DNA of 64,000 nucleotides from Algoriphagus oliviformis (GTDB taxonomy: Bacteria; Bacteroidota; Bacteroidia; Cytophagales; Cyclobacteriaceae): contig NZ_JAFKCT010000007.1 in NCBI RefSeq assembly GCF_017254915.1, forward strand, positions 241,155-305,154. Direction: 5' to 3'. How positions within the stretch are numbered: position 1 is the first letter of the stretch; each line of letters opens with the position of its first letter. The position numbers and the translations under genes were made by a program. The notes below the pieces were generated by a model that had not been told where the DNA came from, ran no database searches, and was given only the letters and a program-made list of their open reading frames with translations. Positions 27,201-37,262 of this stretch are shown one piece after another.

Positions 27201-27496
27201 CCTTTGCCTTCATCGCGGGCTTGATTCCTCTTGTCATCGCGACTGGCCCGGGTGCGATCGGTAACCGGACCATCGGTTCCTCGGCACTAGGGGGGATGCT
27301 CTTCGGGACGATTTTCGGTGTGATCATCGTGCCAGGCCTGTACTACATCTTTGGTACTATGGCTGATGGGCGCAAGATGATCCGTGACGAGGACGAGACT
27401 CCGCTGAGTGAGGAGTTTGTAGAGAGCGCCTACCGAGAGAGTGCCATCAAGAAGTTAAAGAAGTTGCTGAACAAAAAAGGATACGACAATGACTAA
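24272..27496 (+). CDS. RND multidrug-type efflux pump, inner-membrane subunit (AcrB/MexB family)
   Basis: A 1074-residue proton-driven transporter of the hydrophobe/amphiphile RND family. The N terminus (MFSKFIQRPVLAIAISLAII) is the first membrane helix. The proton-relay Asp pair in GIVVDDAIVVVE is at 408-409, and the relay Lys in GLLGKNAVLIVEFA at 939. Two large periplasmic loops and twelve membrane helices fit the length. Export of drugs, bile-like compounds or other amphiphiles is expected; the actual substrate is unknown. The start is 25 bases after the adaptor and the end overlaps the outer-membrane channel by 8 bases, so this is a complete tripartite operon. Confidence 0.96.
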   Translation: MFSKFIQRPVLAIAISLAIIFLGVLAIATRPISQFPEIAPPRVNIFIAYPGSSAAVLVESTLVPLERAINGVQGMQYIISDATSAGEATIQIVFEPGTDPNAAVVNVKTRVDQVMNNLPPLVQREGVIITPIQPSMLMYVNLYSKDKNADEKFLYNYANVHILPELQRISGMGRAQILGSRQYAMRVWLKPDRMRAYNISTDEVLEAIDEQSVIGRPGRLGQASGKTAQSLEYVLTYKGRFNKPEEYEEIIIKANPEGEILKLKDIAEVELGSEFFDIYSNKDGYPAASIVLKQNIGSNASKVIEEVKAKLKEMEPDFPPGMMYEINYDVSKFVDASIDKVMHTLVEAFVLVAIVVFLFLGDWRSTLIPAIAVPVSLIGAFVFMQVFGLTINLITLFALVLAIGIVVDDAIVVVEAVHAKMEEEHLSPYKAVKKVLGEISGAIIAITLIMTAVFVPVAFMTGPVGVFYRQFSITMASSIILSGVVALTLTPVLCAMILKNNHGKARKKTPVDRFIDWFNGRFEKLTGRYTSLLNLIVNRRVVTWAILAAFAFGIFAVDKVLPSGFIPNEDQGMIYAIIQTPPGSTLERTNEVSRNLQKIAEEVEGIQSVSSLAGYEILTEGRGSNAGTCLINLKDWSDREHSVHEIIEELEEKTKDLGAVIEYFEPPAVPGYGSSDGFSLRLLDKNSTVDYHEFDKVNADFMKELQKRPELTGLFTFFAANYPQYELIIDNELAMQKGVSIGKAMENLDVLIGSTYEQGFVRFGNFFKVYTQSAPEYRKLPSDILNLFIKSEHGEMVPYSAFMKMEKKQGPNEITRFNLYTSSSIKGIPAKGYTSGDAIHAIQEVAEQTLPHGYDIAWEGLSYDEARRGNEAVYIFIVVLIFVYLVLAAQYESFIIPLAVVFSLPAGVFGSFLLLKGMGLANDIYAQIGLIMLVGLLGKNAVLIVEFAVQKRQQGATILAAAIEGAKVRFRPILMTSFAFIAGLIPLVIATGPGAIGNRTIGSSALGGMLFGTIFGVIIVPGLYYIFGTMADGRKMIRDEDETPLSEEFVESAYRESAIKKLKKLLNKKGYDND

Positions 27497-28922
27497 GCAT
27501 ATCATCACCAAATCCCTTGCAGCGGCTTTGATCTTGCTCGCTGTATGGTCTTGTAAAATCACCGCGCCGCCGACGCGTTCGGAAAATAAGGAAGTGCCTG
27601 AGAGCTACAATGGCTCTCAGGACACCAGCAATGTCTCTGAGGTCAAATGGGGGGAGTTTTTCAAAGACCCCAACCTGAAATCCCTGATCGATACGGCGCT
27701 GGCCAACAACCAGGAACTGAACATGATGCTTCAGGAGATCAGCGTGGCAAACAACGAGATCCGCGCCAGAAAAGGGGAGTACCTGCCCTATGTGAATATT
27801 CAGGCCGGCGCTGGAATGGACAAGGTAGGCCGATACACCCGATACGGGGCTTTGGAAGCAAACACTGAAATCCGACCCGGCGAGGAGTTTCCGGAGCCTT
27901 ACTCCGACTTCATGGTAGGAGCCTATGCCTCCTGGGAACTCGACGTTTGGAAAAAGCTGCGCAACTCCAAGAAAGCGGCAGTGTTTAACTACCTGTCCTC
28001 GGTGGAAGGCAAAAATTTCATGGTCACCACCTTGGTAGCCGAGATCGCCAATTCCTACTTTGAACTCATGGCTTTGGACAACCAATTGGCGATCCTAAAC
28101 CAGAACATCGACATCCAAAAGGACGCGTTGAATATCGTCAAGCTCCAAAAGGAAGCTGCGAAAGTGACCGAGTTGGCGGTGAAGCGATTTGAGGCGGAGG
28201 TAGCCAAAAACCAAAGCTTGATCTACAATATCCATCAGCAGATCACCGAGACCGAAAACCGCATCAACTTCCTGGTGGGGCGTTTCCCTCAGCCAGTCCA
28301 AAGGAGCTCGGCTTCTTTTGAGCAGCTGACGCCGCAGTTGATCAGGGCAGGTATCCCTTCCCAGCTTTTGGCCAACCGTCCGGATATCCGCCAAGCGGAG
28401 ATGGATCTGGAGGCTGCCAAGCTGGACGTGAAGGTCGCCAAGGCCAACTTCTATCCGCAGTTTCGGATCACTGCCGGCTTGGGCTATCAGGCTTTCAATC
28501 CCAAGTTTCTCTTCAATACGCCGGAGTCCATGCTCTATTCCCTGGCCGGAGATCTGATGGCGCCTTTGATCAACCGAAACGCGATCAAAGCCAACTACTA
28601 CTCCGCCAACAACAAGCAGATGCAGGCGGTCTACAACTATGAGCAAAGCATCCTAAACGGGTATATCGAGGTGGCAAACCAGCTTTCCAAGATAGACAAC
28701 CTCGACAAAAGCTACGCGCTCAAGGCTCAGCAGGTGTCTGCGCTCACAGAGTCCATCTCGATTTCCAACAGCCTTTTCAGATCTGCCCGAGCTGACTATG
28801 TGGAGGTTTTGCTGACGCAAAGAGAGGCTCTAGAGTCCAAGATGGAGCTGGTCGAGACCAAAATGCAGCAGATGAATGCCATGGTCAACATTTATCAAGC
28901 TTTGGGAGGCGGATGGAATTGA
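27489..28922 (+). CDS. Outer-membrane efflux channel lipoprotein (TolC/OprM, NodT family)
   Basis: A 477-residue outer-membrane factor. MTKHIITKSLAAALILLAVWSC is a lipoprotein signal with Cys22. Two outer-membrane efflux repeats are visible, each with long coiled-coil helices. LLANRPDIRQAEMDLEAA near 290-310 is the hallmark of the NodT/OprM type. It completes the adaptor-pump-channel set and overlaps the pump gene by 8 bases. A terminator follows at 28985. Confidence 0.94.
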   Translation: MTKHIITKSLAAALILLAVWSCKITAPPTRSENKEVPESYNGSQDTSNVSEVKWGEFFKDPNLKSLIDTALANNQELNMMLQEISVANNEIRARKGEYLPYVNIQAGAGMDKVGRYTRYGALEANTEIRPGEEFPEPYSDFMVGAYASWELDVWKKLRNSKKAAVFNYLSSVEGKNFMVTTLVAEIANSYFELMALDNQLAILNQNIDIQKDALNIVKLQKEAAKVTELAVKRFEAEVAKNQSLIYNIHQQITETENRINFLVGRFPQPVQRSSASFEQLTPQLIRAGIPSQLLANRPDIRQAEMDLEAAKLDVKVAKANFYPQFRITAGLGYQAFNPKFLFNTPESMLYSLAGDLMAPLINRNAIKANYYSANNKQMQAVYNYEQSILNGYIEVANQLSKIDNLDKSYALKAQQVSALTESISISNSLFRSARADYVEVLLTQREALESKMELVETKMQQMNAMVNIYQALGGGWN

Positions 28923-28984
28923 CCCCAAGTATAACTGAAGACGTTGGCGCAAGCTGACACTGAGTGATGATTAACTTTCTATGC

Positions 28985-29020
28985 AAAAACCATTCTGCAG
29001 CGTTGCGGGATGGTTTTTTT
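28985..29020 (+). terminator. Intrinsic terminator after the RND operon
   Basis: AAAACCATTCTGCA pairs with TGCGGGATGGTTTT, with two G-T pairs, around GCGT and followed by T7. It also argues against translation starting at the in-frame ATG at 29010. Confidence 0.7.
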
Positions 29021-29198
29021 GATTTTGGTGCTTTTCGGCTGTAGCTATACTGTGAAACCCCGAACATGGGAAGTTATTGGGACAGACTGTTGGTATGATA
29101 CACAGGATGGAGGTGGCCAAAACCGCCTAAAACAGGTTTTTGGCATACGGAACAGTCCTTGTAACAGGTGGTGCCGAACACTAAACCAACTATTTATC

Positions 29199-29789
29199 AT
29201 GAAAACAATCAATCAAACCCCGCACACCTCTTCACTCAGAAGCGCCATGGTCAAGAGATCAGGAGCCGTACTGCTGGCTGCATTTTGCATGGTGGGAATG
29301 TCCTCCTGCACCGATGAAGACGACGAGCCCATCGTGGATACCGTGAGCCAGCAAGATCGCAATTTCGCCGTTTCCTCCTCCCAGTTTATCAACGCGCAGA
29401 TCAGCATGGGCCAGCTGGCCATGGACAAAGGCGAGGATGATTCCGTCTTGGAATATTCCAGCATGATCGTGGAGGACAATACCGAGGCTTGGACAGAACT
29501 GGAAGGTATTGCCGATTCCAAGGAAATCGAGATTTCCGCGGATATCTCAGCGGAGATGCAGGCCAAGTACGACGAACTGGCGCTGCTGGAAGGCGAGGAA
29601 TTTGACAAAGCCTACGTGCAGTTTCAGCTGGACGCGCTGGAAAGCTCCAAGTCTATGTTTGAAAACCAGATCGACAACGGACAGAACTTTACCGTGAAAG
29701 GCTACGCCGAAAAGACGCTGAGCCTCATCAAGGCCCACCGTACGGAAGCCTTGCTGGTAAAAGCTGAAATCGGGCTGGAGGATCTGTAA
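29199..29789 (+). CDS. DUF4142-family envelope lipoprotein
   Basis: A protein of 196 residues from the ATG at 29199. A basic start and hydrophobic segment end in the lipobox-like GMSSC (Cys about 38), then an acidic linker (TDEDDEP). The rest is an all-helical DUF4142 domain (FAVSSSQFINAQISMGQLAM, EFDKAYVQFQLDALESSKSM, VKGYAEKTLSLIKAHRTEAL), a ferritin-like fold common in envelope and stress proteins. Function unknown. The longer frame from 29010 runs through the previous terminator and is rejected. It has its own terminator at 29812. Confidence 0.85.
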   Translation: MKTINQTPHTSSLRSAMVKRSGAVLLAAFCMVGMSSCTDEDDEPIVDTVSQQDRNFAVSSSQFINAQISMGQLAMDKGEDDSVLEYSSMIVEDNTEAWTELEGIADSKEIEISADISAEMQAKYDELALLEGEEFDKAYVQFQLDALESSKSMFENQIDNGQNFTVKGYAEKTLSLIKAHRTEALLVKAEIGLEDL

Positions 29790-29811
29790 CAGTATTCTTC
29801 CCCGTGAAAGA

Positions 29812-29844
29812 GCCGGTTTCCATGCAGTGGAGACCGGTTTTTTT
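29812..29844 (+). terminator. Intrinsic terminator after the DUF4142 gene
   Basis: CCGGTTTCCA pairs with TGGAGACCGG (one G-T pair) around TGCAG and is followed by TTTTTTT. Confidence 0.85.
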
Positions 29845-29912
29845 ATGATTTGGTTATAAAATTGAAATATTTCAAAATTGTACGATTGGCAAGAGCGATT
29901 GGAAAGATTAAT

Positions 29913-30086
29913 ATGATTGTCCGCTTTTATGCCAGTAGGCAGCCGTGTCAATCCGAAAGAACGATGAAAGTGGGGCTTTGCCCTACTTCGGTCATCGGTC
30001 ATCGGTCGCCTGTACTGAGCGAAGTCGAAGTATCCGACCCGATTAGAGAAGTGAATACGCTTACTGGCAAGATTGCGGATAATCAT
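29913..30086 (+). mobile_element. MITE-like element, copy C (174 bp)
   Basis: It starts ATGATTGTCCGC and ends GCGGATAATCAT (one mismatch between ends). The outer blocks match copies A and B, but the interior has CCTGTACTGAGCGAAGTCGA in place of the palindrome arms, a short motif that I believe recurs in other Bacteroidota intergenic repeats. Read on the minus strand, a frame beginning MIIRNLASKR stays open through the whole element to KADNH. It lies between two terminators. Confidence 0.75.
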
Positions 30087-30127
30087 GAAGATTAATCTGA
30101 AAATCCTAAATCAAAAGTCCAAAACGG

Positions 30128-30174
30128 AAAAAGCCACAGCTGCACAGATCAAATCCGTGCAGCTGTGGCTTTTT
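30128..30174 (-). terminator. Bidirectional terminator at the end of the esterase operon
   Basis: GCCACAGCTGCAC pairs with GTGCAGCTGTGGC, with A and T runs on the two sides so that it works on either strand. It lies 31 bases beyond the esterase stop on the minus strand. Stem ends and loop (AGATCAAATC) are nearly the same as those of the terminator at 47846. Confidence 0.85.
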
Positions 30175-30204
30175 GTTTCATCTGCCTACTGTCGCCGATG
30201 GACT

Positions 30205-32611
<2,407 letters not shown>

Positions 32612-32713
32612 TCAAATCCTAGCGCCGAGGATTTTAATCTCTCCGTGAACTGAGGTCAGAACGATGGAAAATGTTTGTCCGCTAAATCTTGTCCCAAGAC
32701 AAATCAAGGACGC

Positions 32714-35056
32714 TTAGCCCTCGTTTTGCAAGGAATCCACCGGATTGGTCCAGGCGGCCTTCAGTGTATGGTAGCCCACCGAGAGCAAAGTCAGTCCCAG
32801 CATCAGCATGGCGGTGAGCAGATAGAGCGTCCATCGGATCTCTGTGTGGTAGGTGAATCCTTCGAGAAACTCCCCTACGAAATACCAAGCCACGGGAAAG
32901 CCAATCGCCAGGCTGGCCAAAACCAAGATGGCGAAGTCTCCGCAAAGCAGCAGGGAAAGACTGCCCGCCGAGGCGCCGAGCACCTTTCGGATGCCGATTT
33001 CCTTGGTGCGCTGGGCTGCGGTGAAAGAGGCCAATCCAAACAGGCCCAGCCCGGAAATCAGCACCGCAATGCAGGTGAAGGCCAAGGCAAGCCTGCCGAT
33101 GACCTGTTCGTTTTGATACTCTCGGTCAAAGACCTCCTCCAAAAAGCTGAACTCAAAGGGATAGTCGGGATTGTGTTTTTTGAATACCGACTGGATTTGG
33201 GCTATGGTGGCGGTCATGGGGCTTTGCTCGGAGACCTTGATGAAGTAGTAGGAGCCGACGTTTTGCGAATACATGAAGACCATCGGCTCGATGCCCAGGC
33301 GCAGGTTGTCGTTGTGAAAATCCTCCGTGACACCGACGATCTGGCCTTTGCCCTGCCACATTTCCAGGGGAGTCCCCACCGCCGTCTCGGGATCCAAGCC
33401 CATCACCTCGGCGGCTTTTTTGTTGATGATATAGTTGGCGCCGTCCTGTACTCCGAGGAAGTTACGGCCCTCTGCCAGCGGGATTCCCAGGGTAGGGAGG
33501 AAGCCCTCGTCACAGCGGAAAATCTTGAAGTTGACCGTCGATTCCTGCGGCTTGCCAGGCCAGACTGGATCGGGACTGGTGATGGGCACGGAGAAGATGC
33601 TGTTTCCCCCAAAGGCGATATTTTCCACTCCAGGCAGCTGGAGCAGGTCGTTTTTGATGCCTGCGTAGGTTCGGACGATGCCCTCGTTTTGATCCACGAC
33701 CAGGATGTTTTCCTTTTCAAAGCCCAGGTTTCGCTCGCCGATGTAGCGGATCTGCTGGTAGATCGCAATGCTGCCCACCACCAGGATGGCCGAGGTGGCA
33801 AACTGCGCCACGACGAGCACCCTCCGCAGGCTGCTGCCACTGAGCATGGCTCGGCTGTCTCCCTTCAAGACCCTCATGGGATTGAATCCCGACAGGACAA
33901 AGGCGGGGTAGCTGCCGGAAAGCAAGCCGGTCATTAGGGTAATGGACAGCGTGCCGATGAGAAAAGAAGGATTGGTCAAGTCCAGGTCGACGGATTTTTG
34001 TGTGACCTCATTGAAGAAGGGAAGCAGCAGCTGCACCAGCAGGACGGCAAAGAGCAGCGCGATCCAGGAAAGCAGCATGGACTCCATCACAAACTGGAGG
34101 ACGAGCTCGCCGCGCTGGGCGCCGATGGACTTGCGTATGCCTACTTCCCGACCCCGTGTGCCTGAGCGGGCCGTGGCTAGGTTGATAAAGTTGATGCAGG
34201 CCATCACCAAGATCAGCAGCGCCACAAAACCGAAAAGATACACCTGTTCGATCCTGCCGCCTGCATTGACTCCATTTTCGAATCTTCCCTCAAGGCGCAG
34301 CTTGGCGTAGGGATAGAGAAAGGCCGTGCTGCTGCATTCGGAACAGTTGGCTTGGATCAGGCCGGAGAGTTTTGCGTTGGGGAGCTGGCTGTTTTCACGG
34401 AGCAAAACCGCCGTGCGGGAGCCGCCAGCCTGCCAGTTTTCCATCCAGGGATTTTCCCTCAGGTACAGCTCAAAGGGGGCGATGAAGTCAAACTGCAGGC
34501 TGGAGTTGGTCGGGAGGTTTTCAAAGACACCAGCCACCGTGAGCACATGGTTTTGGTTGAGGCTGACGGTCTTTCCTACGGGGTTTCCCTGCGGGAAAAG
34601 CTTCGCCGCCAGCTCCTCCGACAGCACGATGGTATTCAGATCTCCCGGATTTCCCTTGGAAAAGGGCAGCTGAAACACCTCAAAAAAGGCCGGGTCGGCA
34701 AAGATTCCGGTTTCGTTAAAACCCTCTTGCCCGTTTTTCACCAGCAAGTCCGTCTCAAAGCTATACCGAGCGGCAGCCTCGATCTCGGGGATTTCGTCCA
34801 GCAGGACGTCCTTGAGGCTTGCCGTGGGCACGGGATGGGAGGAAAGGCTGCCATCCGGCATTTCGGAGTGGATCATCACACTGTGGATGCGGTCGCTATT
34901 GGCCCAAAACCGGTCGTAGGACACCTCATCCAAGATCCAGAGCAGGATAAAAATGCTGACCGCCATCCCGGAGCTGAGGCCGAGGAGGTTGATCAGCGTG
35001 TAGCCTTTGTGTCGGAGCAGGTTTCTAAAAGAGGTCTTGAGGTAGTTTTTCCACAT
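32714..35056 (-). CDS. Large FtsX/MacB-type ABC transporter permease, without an adjacent ATPase
   Basis: A 780-residue Bacteroidota-style permease starting MWKNYLKTSFRNLLRHKGYT. The layout is helix 1 (about 20-42), a periplasmic MacB-like domain (about 60-240), a first FtsX domain (about 285-400; IEQVYLFGFVALLILVMACI and GREVGIRKSIGAQR), a second periplasmic domain, and a second FtsX domain (about 660-770; GLFGLASFTAAQRTKEIGIR). The duplicated motif R-E/K-E/I-GIRK is typical. The ATPase partner must be elsewhere, perhaps the LolD-type protein at 39278. An upstream in-frame start at 35299 falls in a pseudogene/repeat and is rejected. Substrate unknown. Confidence 0.9.
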   Translation of the reverse strand: MWKNYLKTSFRNLLRHKGYTLINLLGLSSGMAVSIFILLWILDEVSYDRFWANSDRIHSVMIHSEMPDGSLSSHPVPTASLKDVLLDEIPEIEAAARYSFETDLLVKNGQEGFNETGIFADPAFFEVFQLPFSKGNPGDLNTIVLSEELAAKLFPQGNPVGKTVSLNQNHVLTVAGVFENLPTNSSLQFDFIAPFELYLRENPWMENWQAGGSRTAVLLRENSQLPNAKLSGLIQANCSECSSTAFLYPYAKLRLEGRFENGVNAGGRIEQVYLFGFVALLILVMACINFINLATARSGTRGREVGIRKSIGAQRGELVLQFVMESMLLSWIALLFAVLLVQLLLPFFNEVTQKSVDLDLTNPSFLIGTLSITLMTGLLSGSYPAFVLSGFNPMRVLKGDSRAMLSGSSLRRVLVVAQFATSAILVVGSIAIYQQIRYIGERNLGFEKENILVVDQNEGIVRTYAGIKNDLLQLPGVENIAFGGNSIFSVPITSPDPVWPGKPQESTVNFKIFRCDEGFLPTLGIPLAEGRNFLGVQDGANYIINKKAAEVMGLDPETAVGTPLEMWQGKGQIVGVTEDFHNDNLRLGIEPMVFMYSQNVGSYYFIKVSEQSPMTATIAQIQSVFKKHNPDYPFEFSFLEEVFDREYQNEQVIGRLALAFTCIAVLISGLGLFGLASFTAAQRTKEIGIRKVLGASAGSLSLLLCGDFAILVLASLAIGFPVAWYFVGEFLEGFTYHTEIRWTLYLLTAMLMLGLTLLSVGYHTLKAAWTNPVDSLQNEG

Positions 35057-35218
35057 AGCTGCGTAGGTCGGTCGGAAATTCGGTTTGACAAGATACCCCA
35101 ATCCAAGGCCATGCCTTTTGCGATCTTCGAAAATGGGCGAAAATAGACGGGTTTCTGGTTTTGCTCGGGAGCTGATCGGACAGTTTTGTTCGATTATGGG
35201 AAAAATAGGTTCCCGAAC

Positions 35219-35283
35219 ATGATTATCGGTCATCGCCTGCCCGACGTGTCGGGGTCTTCCGACCTGCCTGAGCAGACTGGCAG
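35219..35283 (+). mobile_element. MITE-like element, truncated copy D
   Basis: ATGATTATC at the left is the family's terminal repeat but then jumps directly to an interior block, GGTCATCGCCTGCCCGACGT, that matches the reverse complement of copy A. It continues with GACCTGCCTGAGCAGACTGG. The right end is degenerate and merges with the toxin remnant at 35284. An internal deletion explains the 65-bp size. Confidence 0.6.
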
Positions 35284-35478
35284 GGTTGCAAATGCCCACG
35301 AAGTAATTCTCCCCAGCACGCCAGACAGTACCTATCCAGGGTAGTTCTCCAGGATATAGAAAAAGTCGTTGGTGGTTGATTTGATGTTTTCGACTGATGC
35401 GGGGCCCTATTTGTACTTTAGATAGTCCAGTATCGCGAGAAAGTCCCTATTGGCTCGCTTGCCGACGAGGATTTTCAC
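35284..35478 (-). pseudogene. Decayed RelE/ParE-like toxin gene
   Basis: Reading minus from the GTG at 35478: KILVGKRANRDFLAILDYLK, then an in-frame TAG (probably a former Trp codon), GPASVENIKSTTNDFFYILE, a frameshift, and IGTVWRAGENYFVGICNP. This is the order of motifs of RelE/ParE-superfamily toxins of Bacteroidota. At least one nonsense and one frameshift change inactivate it, and its 3' end gives way to element copy D. It directly follows the broken antitoxin (start overlaps its stop, GTGA). Confidence 0.7.
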
Positions 35479-35704
35479 TTTTTTGGATTCAGAAAATCTT
35501 CTCTCGAAATCAACGTAGACTCATCCTCAGATTCTTCCAGTGCCATTAGGATGTCCTGTTTTTGTCCTCGGGCAGTTCTTCCCAGAGTTTTCCAGAGGGA
35601 AGTGCCTTTCTCAGCGAAAGAAAATCCCGCAGTGTTTCCAACAACTGCTCGTTTTCAATTTCATCCACTAGCTGGTGGACAGAAGTTTTAAGCGTGTTTG
35701 TCAT
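35475..35704 (-). pseudogene. Frameshifted antitoxin gene of the same toxin-antitoxin pair
   Basis: From the ATG at 35704 the frame reads TLKTSVHQLVDEIENEQLLE and LPSGKLWEELPED, then hits a stop. One base lost near 35550 shifts the frame. The next frame continues QKQDILMALEESEDESTLIS and REDFLNPKK to the TGA at 35477-35475. The reconstructed protein of about 76 residues resembles short helical antitoxins that precede RelE/ParE toxins. The single-base change should be checked against reads in case it is an assembly error, but the toxin also carries lesions. Confidence 0.7.
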
Positions 35705-35835
35705 GATGATAAAGGATTGACTAGTTGAAGTTGTTAACTTACGGAAACCTATATTGGAGAGAAAAAGATGTTTGGAAATCGGTGGTAGAATTGTTGATTT
35801 GAACTAAAAAAAAACTGTTTCCAGTGGGATTGGAA

Positions 35836-37020
35836 CTATTTTTTGTTTGATTTATTGGAGCTCATTTTCATTAGAATGAATGATTTTATCATTGGGTTTC
35901 TAAATCTAAATCTCACATTGTTTTTTTCACCAATTTTCTCGATTACTTTGCCTCTTGATTCACTGCATAGATCATTTATGTAGTAGTTTATCCGTTGGCT
36001 AGTATAGTTTTTTCCGCTTAAGTTAAATAGAGAGTCTAATATGTCTCTTTTGGATGAAAATCCAAATTGATCAACTTCAGACGAAGCCAAAGCAAATAGT
36101 ACTTCGGAAAATAATGTTTCGGATTTGCTTGATAGAGTTGCAATTTGATAAGCGTTTTTTATCGATTGTGCTGAATTTTCTAGCGCTTTGTCAATTGCAA
36201 AATCTAAGTCATCTTTATCAATCATAGATTTGTTACTTTGGAGACAATGTATTGCAGCATGTTTACATAGAAGGTGAGTAAAGCTTGGGAATCCAGTAGA
36301 AAATTCTATTATTTTCTTCCTTTGCGGAGAATTTATTTTGATTCCAATCTGAGCTAAACCACCATCAATAATTTCTCCTAGCTCGCTATTAGACATTCGA
36401 GGGGTGTAGATTTGGAGCAAGCATCGCTCAACAGATGGATGGTGGCCAATTAACTCGTTTACATCGAGCGCGATTCCAACAATTAAGATCGTTATATTTG
36501 GCATGTTGTCCGATAGTAGTTTTATCGTATCGGCCATTCTAGTTTTTACATCTGTGTTTGTTATACTATCAAATTCGTCAAATATAAAAAGTAATTTATT
36601 GTCAAGATTGCTCAATACAGATTCTATATCTTTTGAATCAATTGTCTCTTTTTCAGGAAGAAATAGATCGAGTTGAATGGTCTTTGGAGTACTCTTTGCT
36701 GTGAATCCAATTTTTTTGCTGTTTAAGTTGAAGCTTACTTTATTGAGAGCTTTTTGCCAAATAGATTTGAAGTCTTCTGTTCGGTTGCATGTTACTTTAG
36801 AAACAGTTACGCCTTTGTAAACCAGGGAGGCGATATTTGCAAGGCTCGTCTTTCCTACTCCTCTATCACCGTATATTACCGAATGCATACCTCTTTCGTT
36901 AATCGCTTCATTTAGTTTTTGAAACTGCTCAATTCTTCCAAAGAAGAGGTCTCTTGTTTCTATCGGGGCTGCTGGACTAAATACGCTTGAAGCTTTCTTT
37001 AGTTTTTCCTCTTGAGTCAT
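35836..37020 (-). CDS. A/T-rich P-loop ATPase (AAA/Orc1-STAND grade) with C-terminal winged-helix-like region
   Basis: A 394-residue cytoplasmic protein. An N-terminal FFGRIEQFQKLNEAI precedes Walker A GDRGVGKTS (51-59). Walker B is LLFIFDEFD (143-151), and a sensor-like stretch ITILIVGIALDVNELIG follows. GFPSFTHLLCKHA near 243-255 is typical of Orc1/STAND-type ATPases, and the last 100 residues are predicted helical and basic (RINYYINDLCSESRGKVIEK). The gene is strikingly richer in A/T than its neighbours, stands alone and borders a dead toxin-antitoxin pair and a repeat fragment, all signs of recent transfer. Function unknown; mobile-element or defence roles are possible but unproven. Confidence 0.8.
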   Translation of the reverse strand: MTQEEKLKKASSVFSPAAPIETRDLFFGRIEQFQKLNEAINERGMHSVIYGDRGVGKTSLANIASLVYKGVTVSKVTCNRTEDFKSIWQKALNKVSFNLNSKKIGFTAKSTPKTIQLDLFLPEKETIDSKDIESVLSNLDNKLLFIFDEFDSITNTDVKTRMADTIKLLSDNMPNITILIVGIALDVNELIGHHPSVERCLLQIYTPRMSNSELGEIIDGGLAQIGIKINSPQRKKIIEFSTGFPSFTHLLCKHAAIHCLQSNKSMIDKDDLDFAIDKALENSAQSIKNAYQIATLSSKSETLFSEVLFALASSEVDQFGFSSKRDILDSLFNLSGKNYTSQRINYYINDLCSESRGKVIEKIGEKNNVRFRFRNPMIKSFILMKMSSNKSNKK

Positions 37021-37204
37021 TTTGAAATTTGCTGGTAAAAAAAGTCAATATTTAGTTTGAAATATCTATGTTATAAGTGTTTTTGGGATCTGTAGCAGCT
37101 TATCTGGTAAATATAAAGAAATATTTGGATGATTGATTAATTAGGTGGTGAGCTTTGACTTACGATCTAAGTTTTCCCTCTTCCCCATTCCAATTCCCTT
37201 CTCA

Positions 37205-37236
37205 TTTGCCAATCCCTTTGCTCTGGGGTATCTTTG
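37205..37236 (+). promoter_or_regulatory. Bacteroidota-type promoter for aguB-aguA
   Basis: TTTG at 37205-37208, a 20-base spacer, and TATCTTTG at 37229-37236 match TTG/TAnnTTTG. It gives a leader of roughly 20 bases to the GTG at 37263 and excludes the in-frame ATG at 37155 as the start. Confidence 0.6.
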
Positions 37237-37262
37237 TCCCCAACACACCAAAACGATCTATC

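Noticed and set aside
29010..29198. Longer N terminus for the DUF4142 lipoprotein
   Set aside because: The extension starts in the RND terminator and precedes a complete lipoprotein signal at 29199.
35057..35299. Longer N terminus for the large permease
   Set aside because: The extra residues are encoded by the toxin remnant and element copy D; the standard permease start MWKNYLKTSFRNLL is at 35056.
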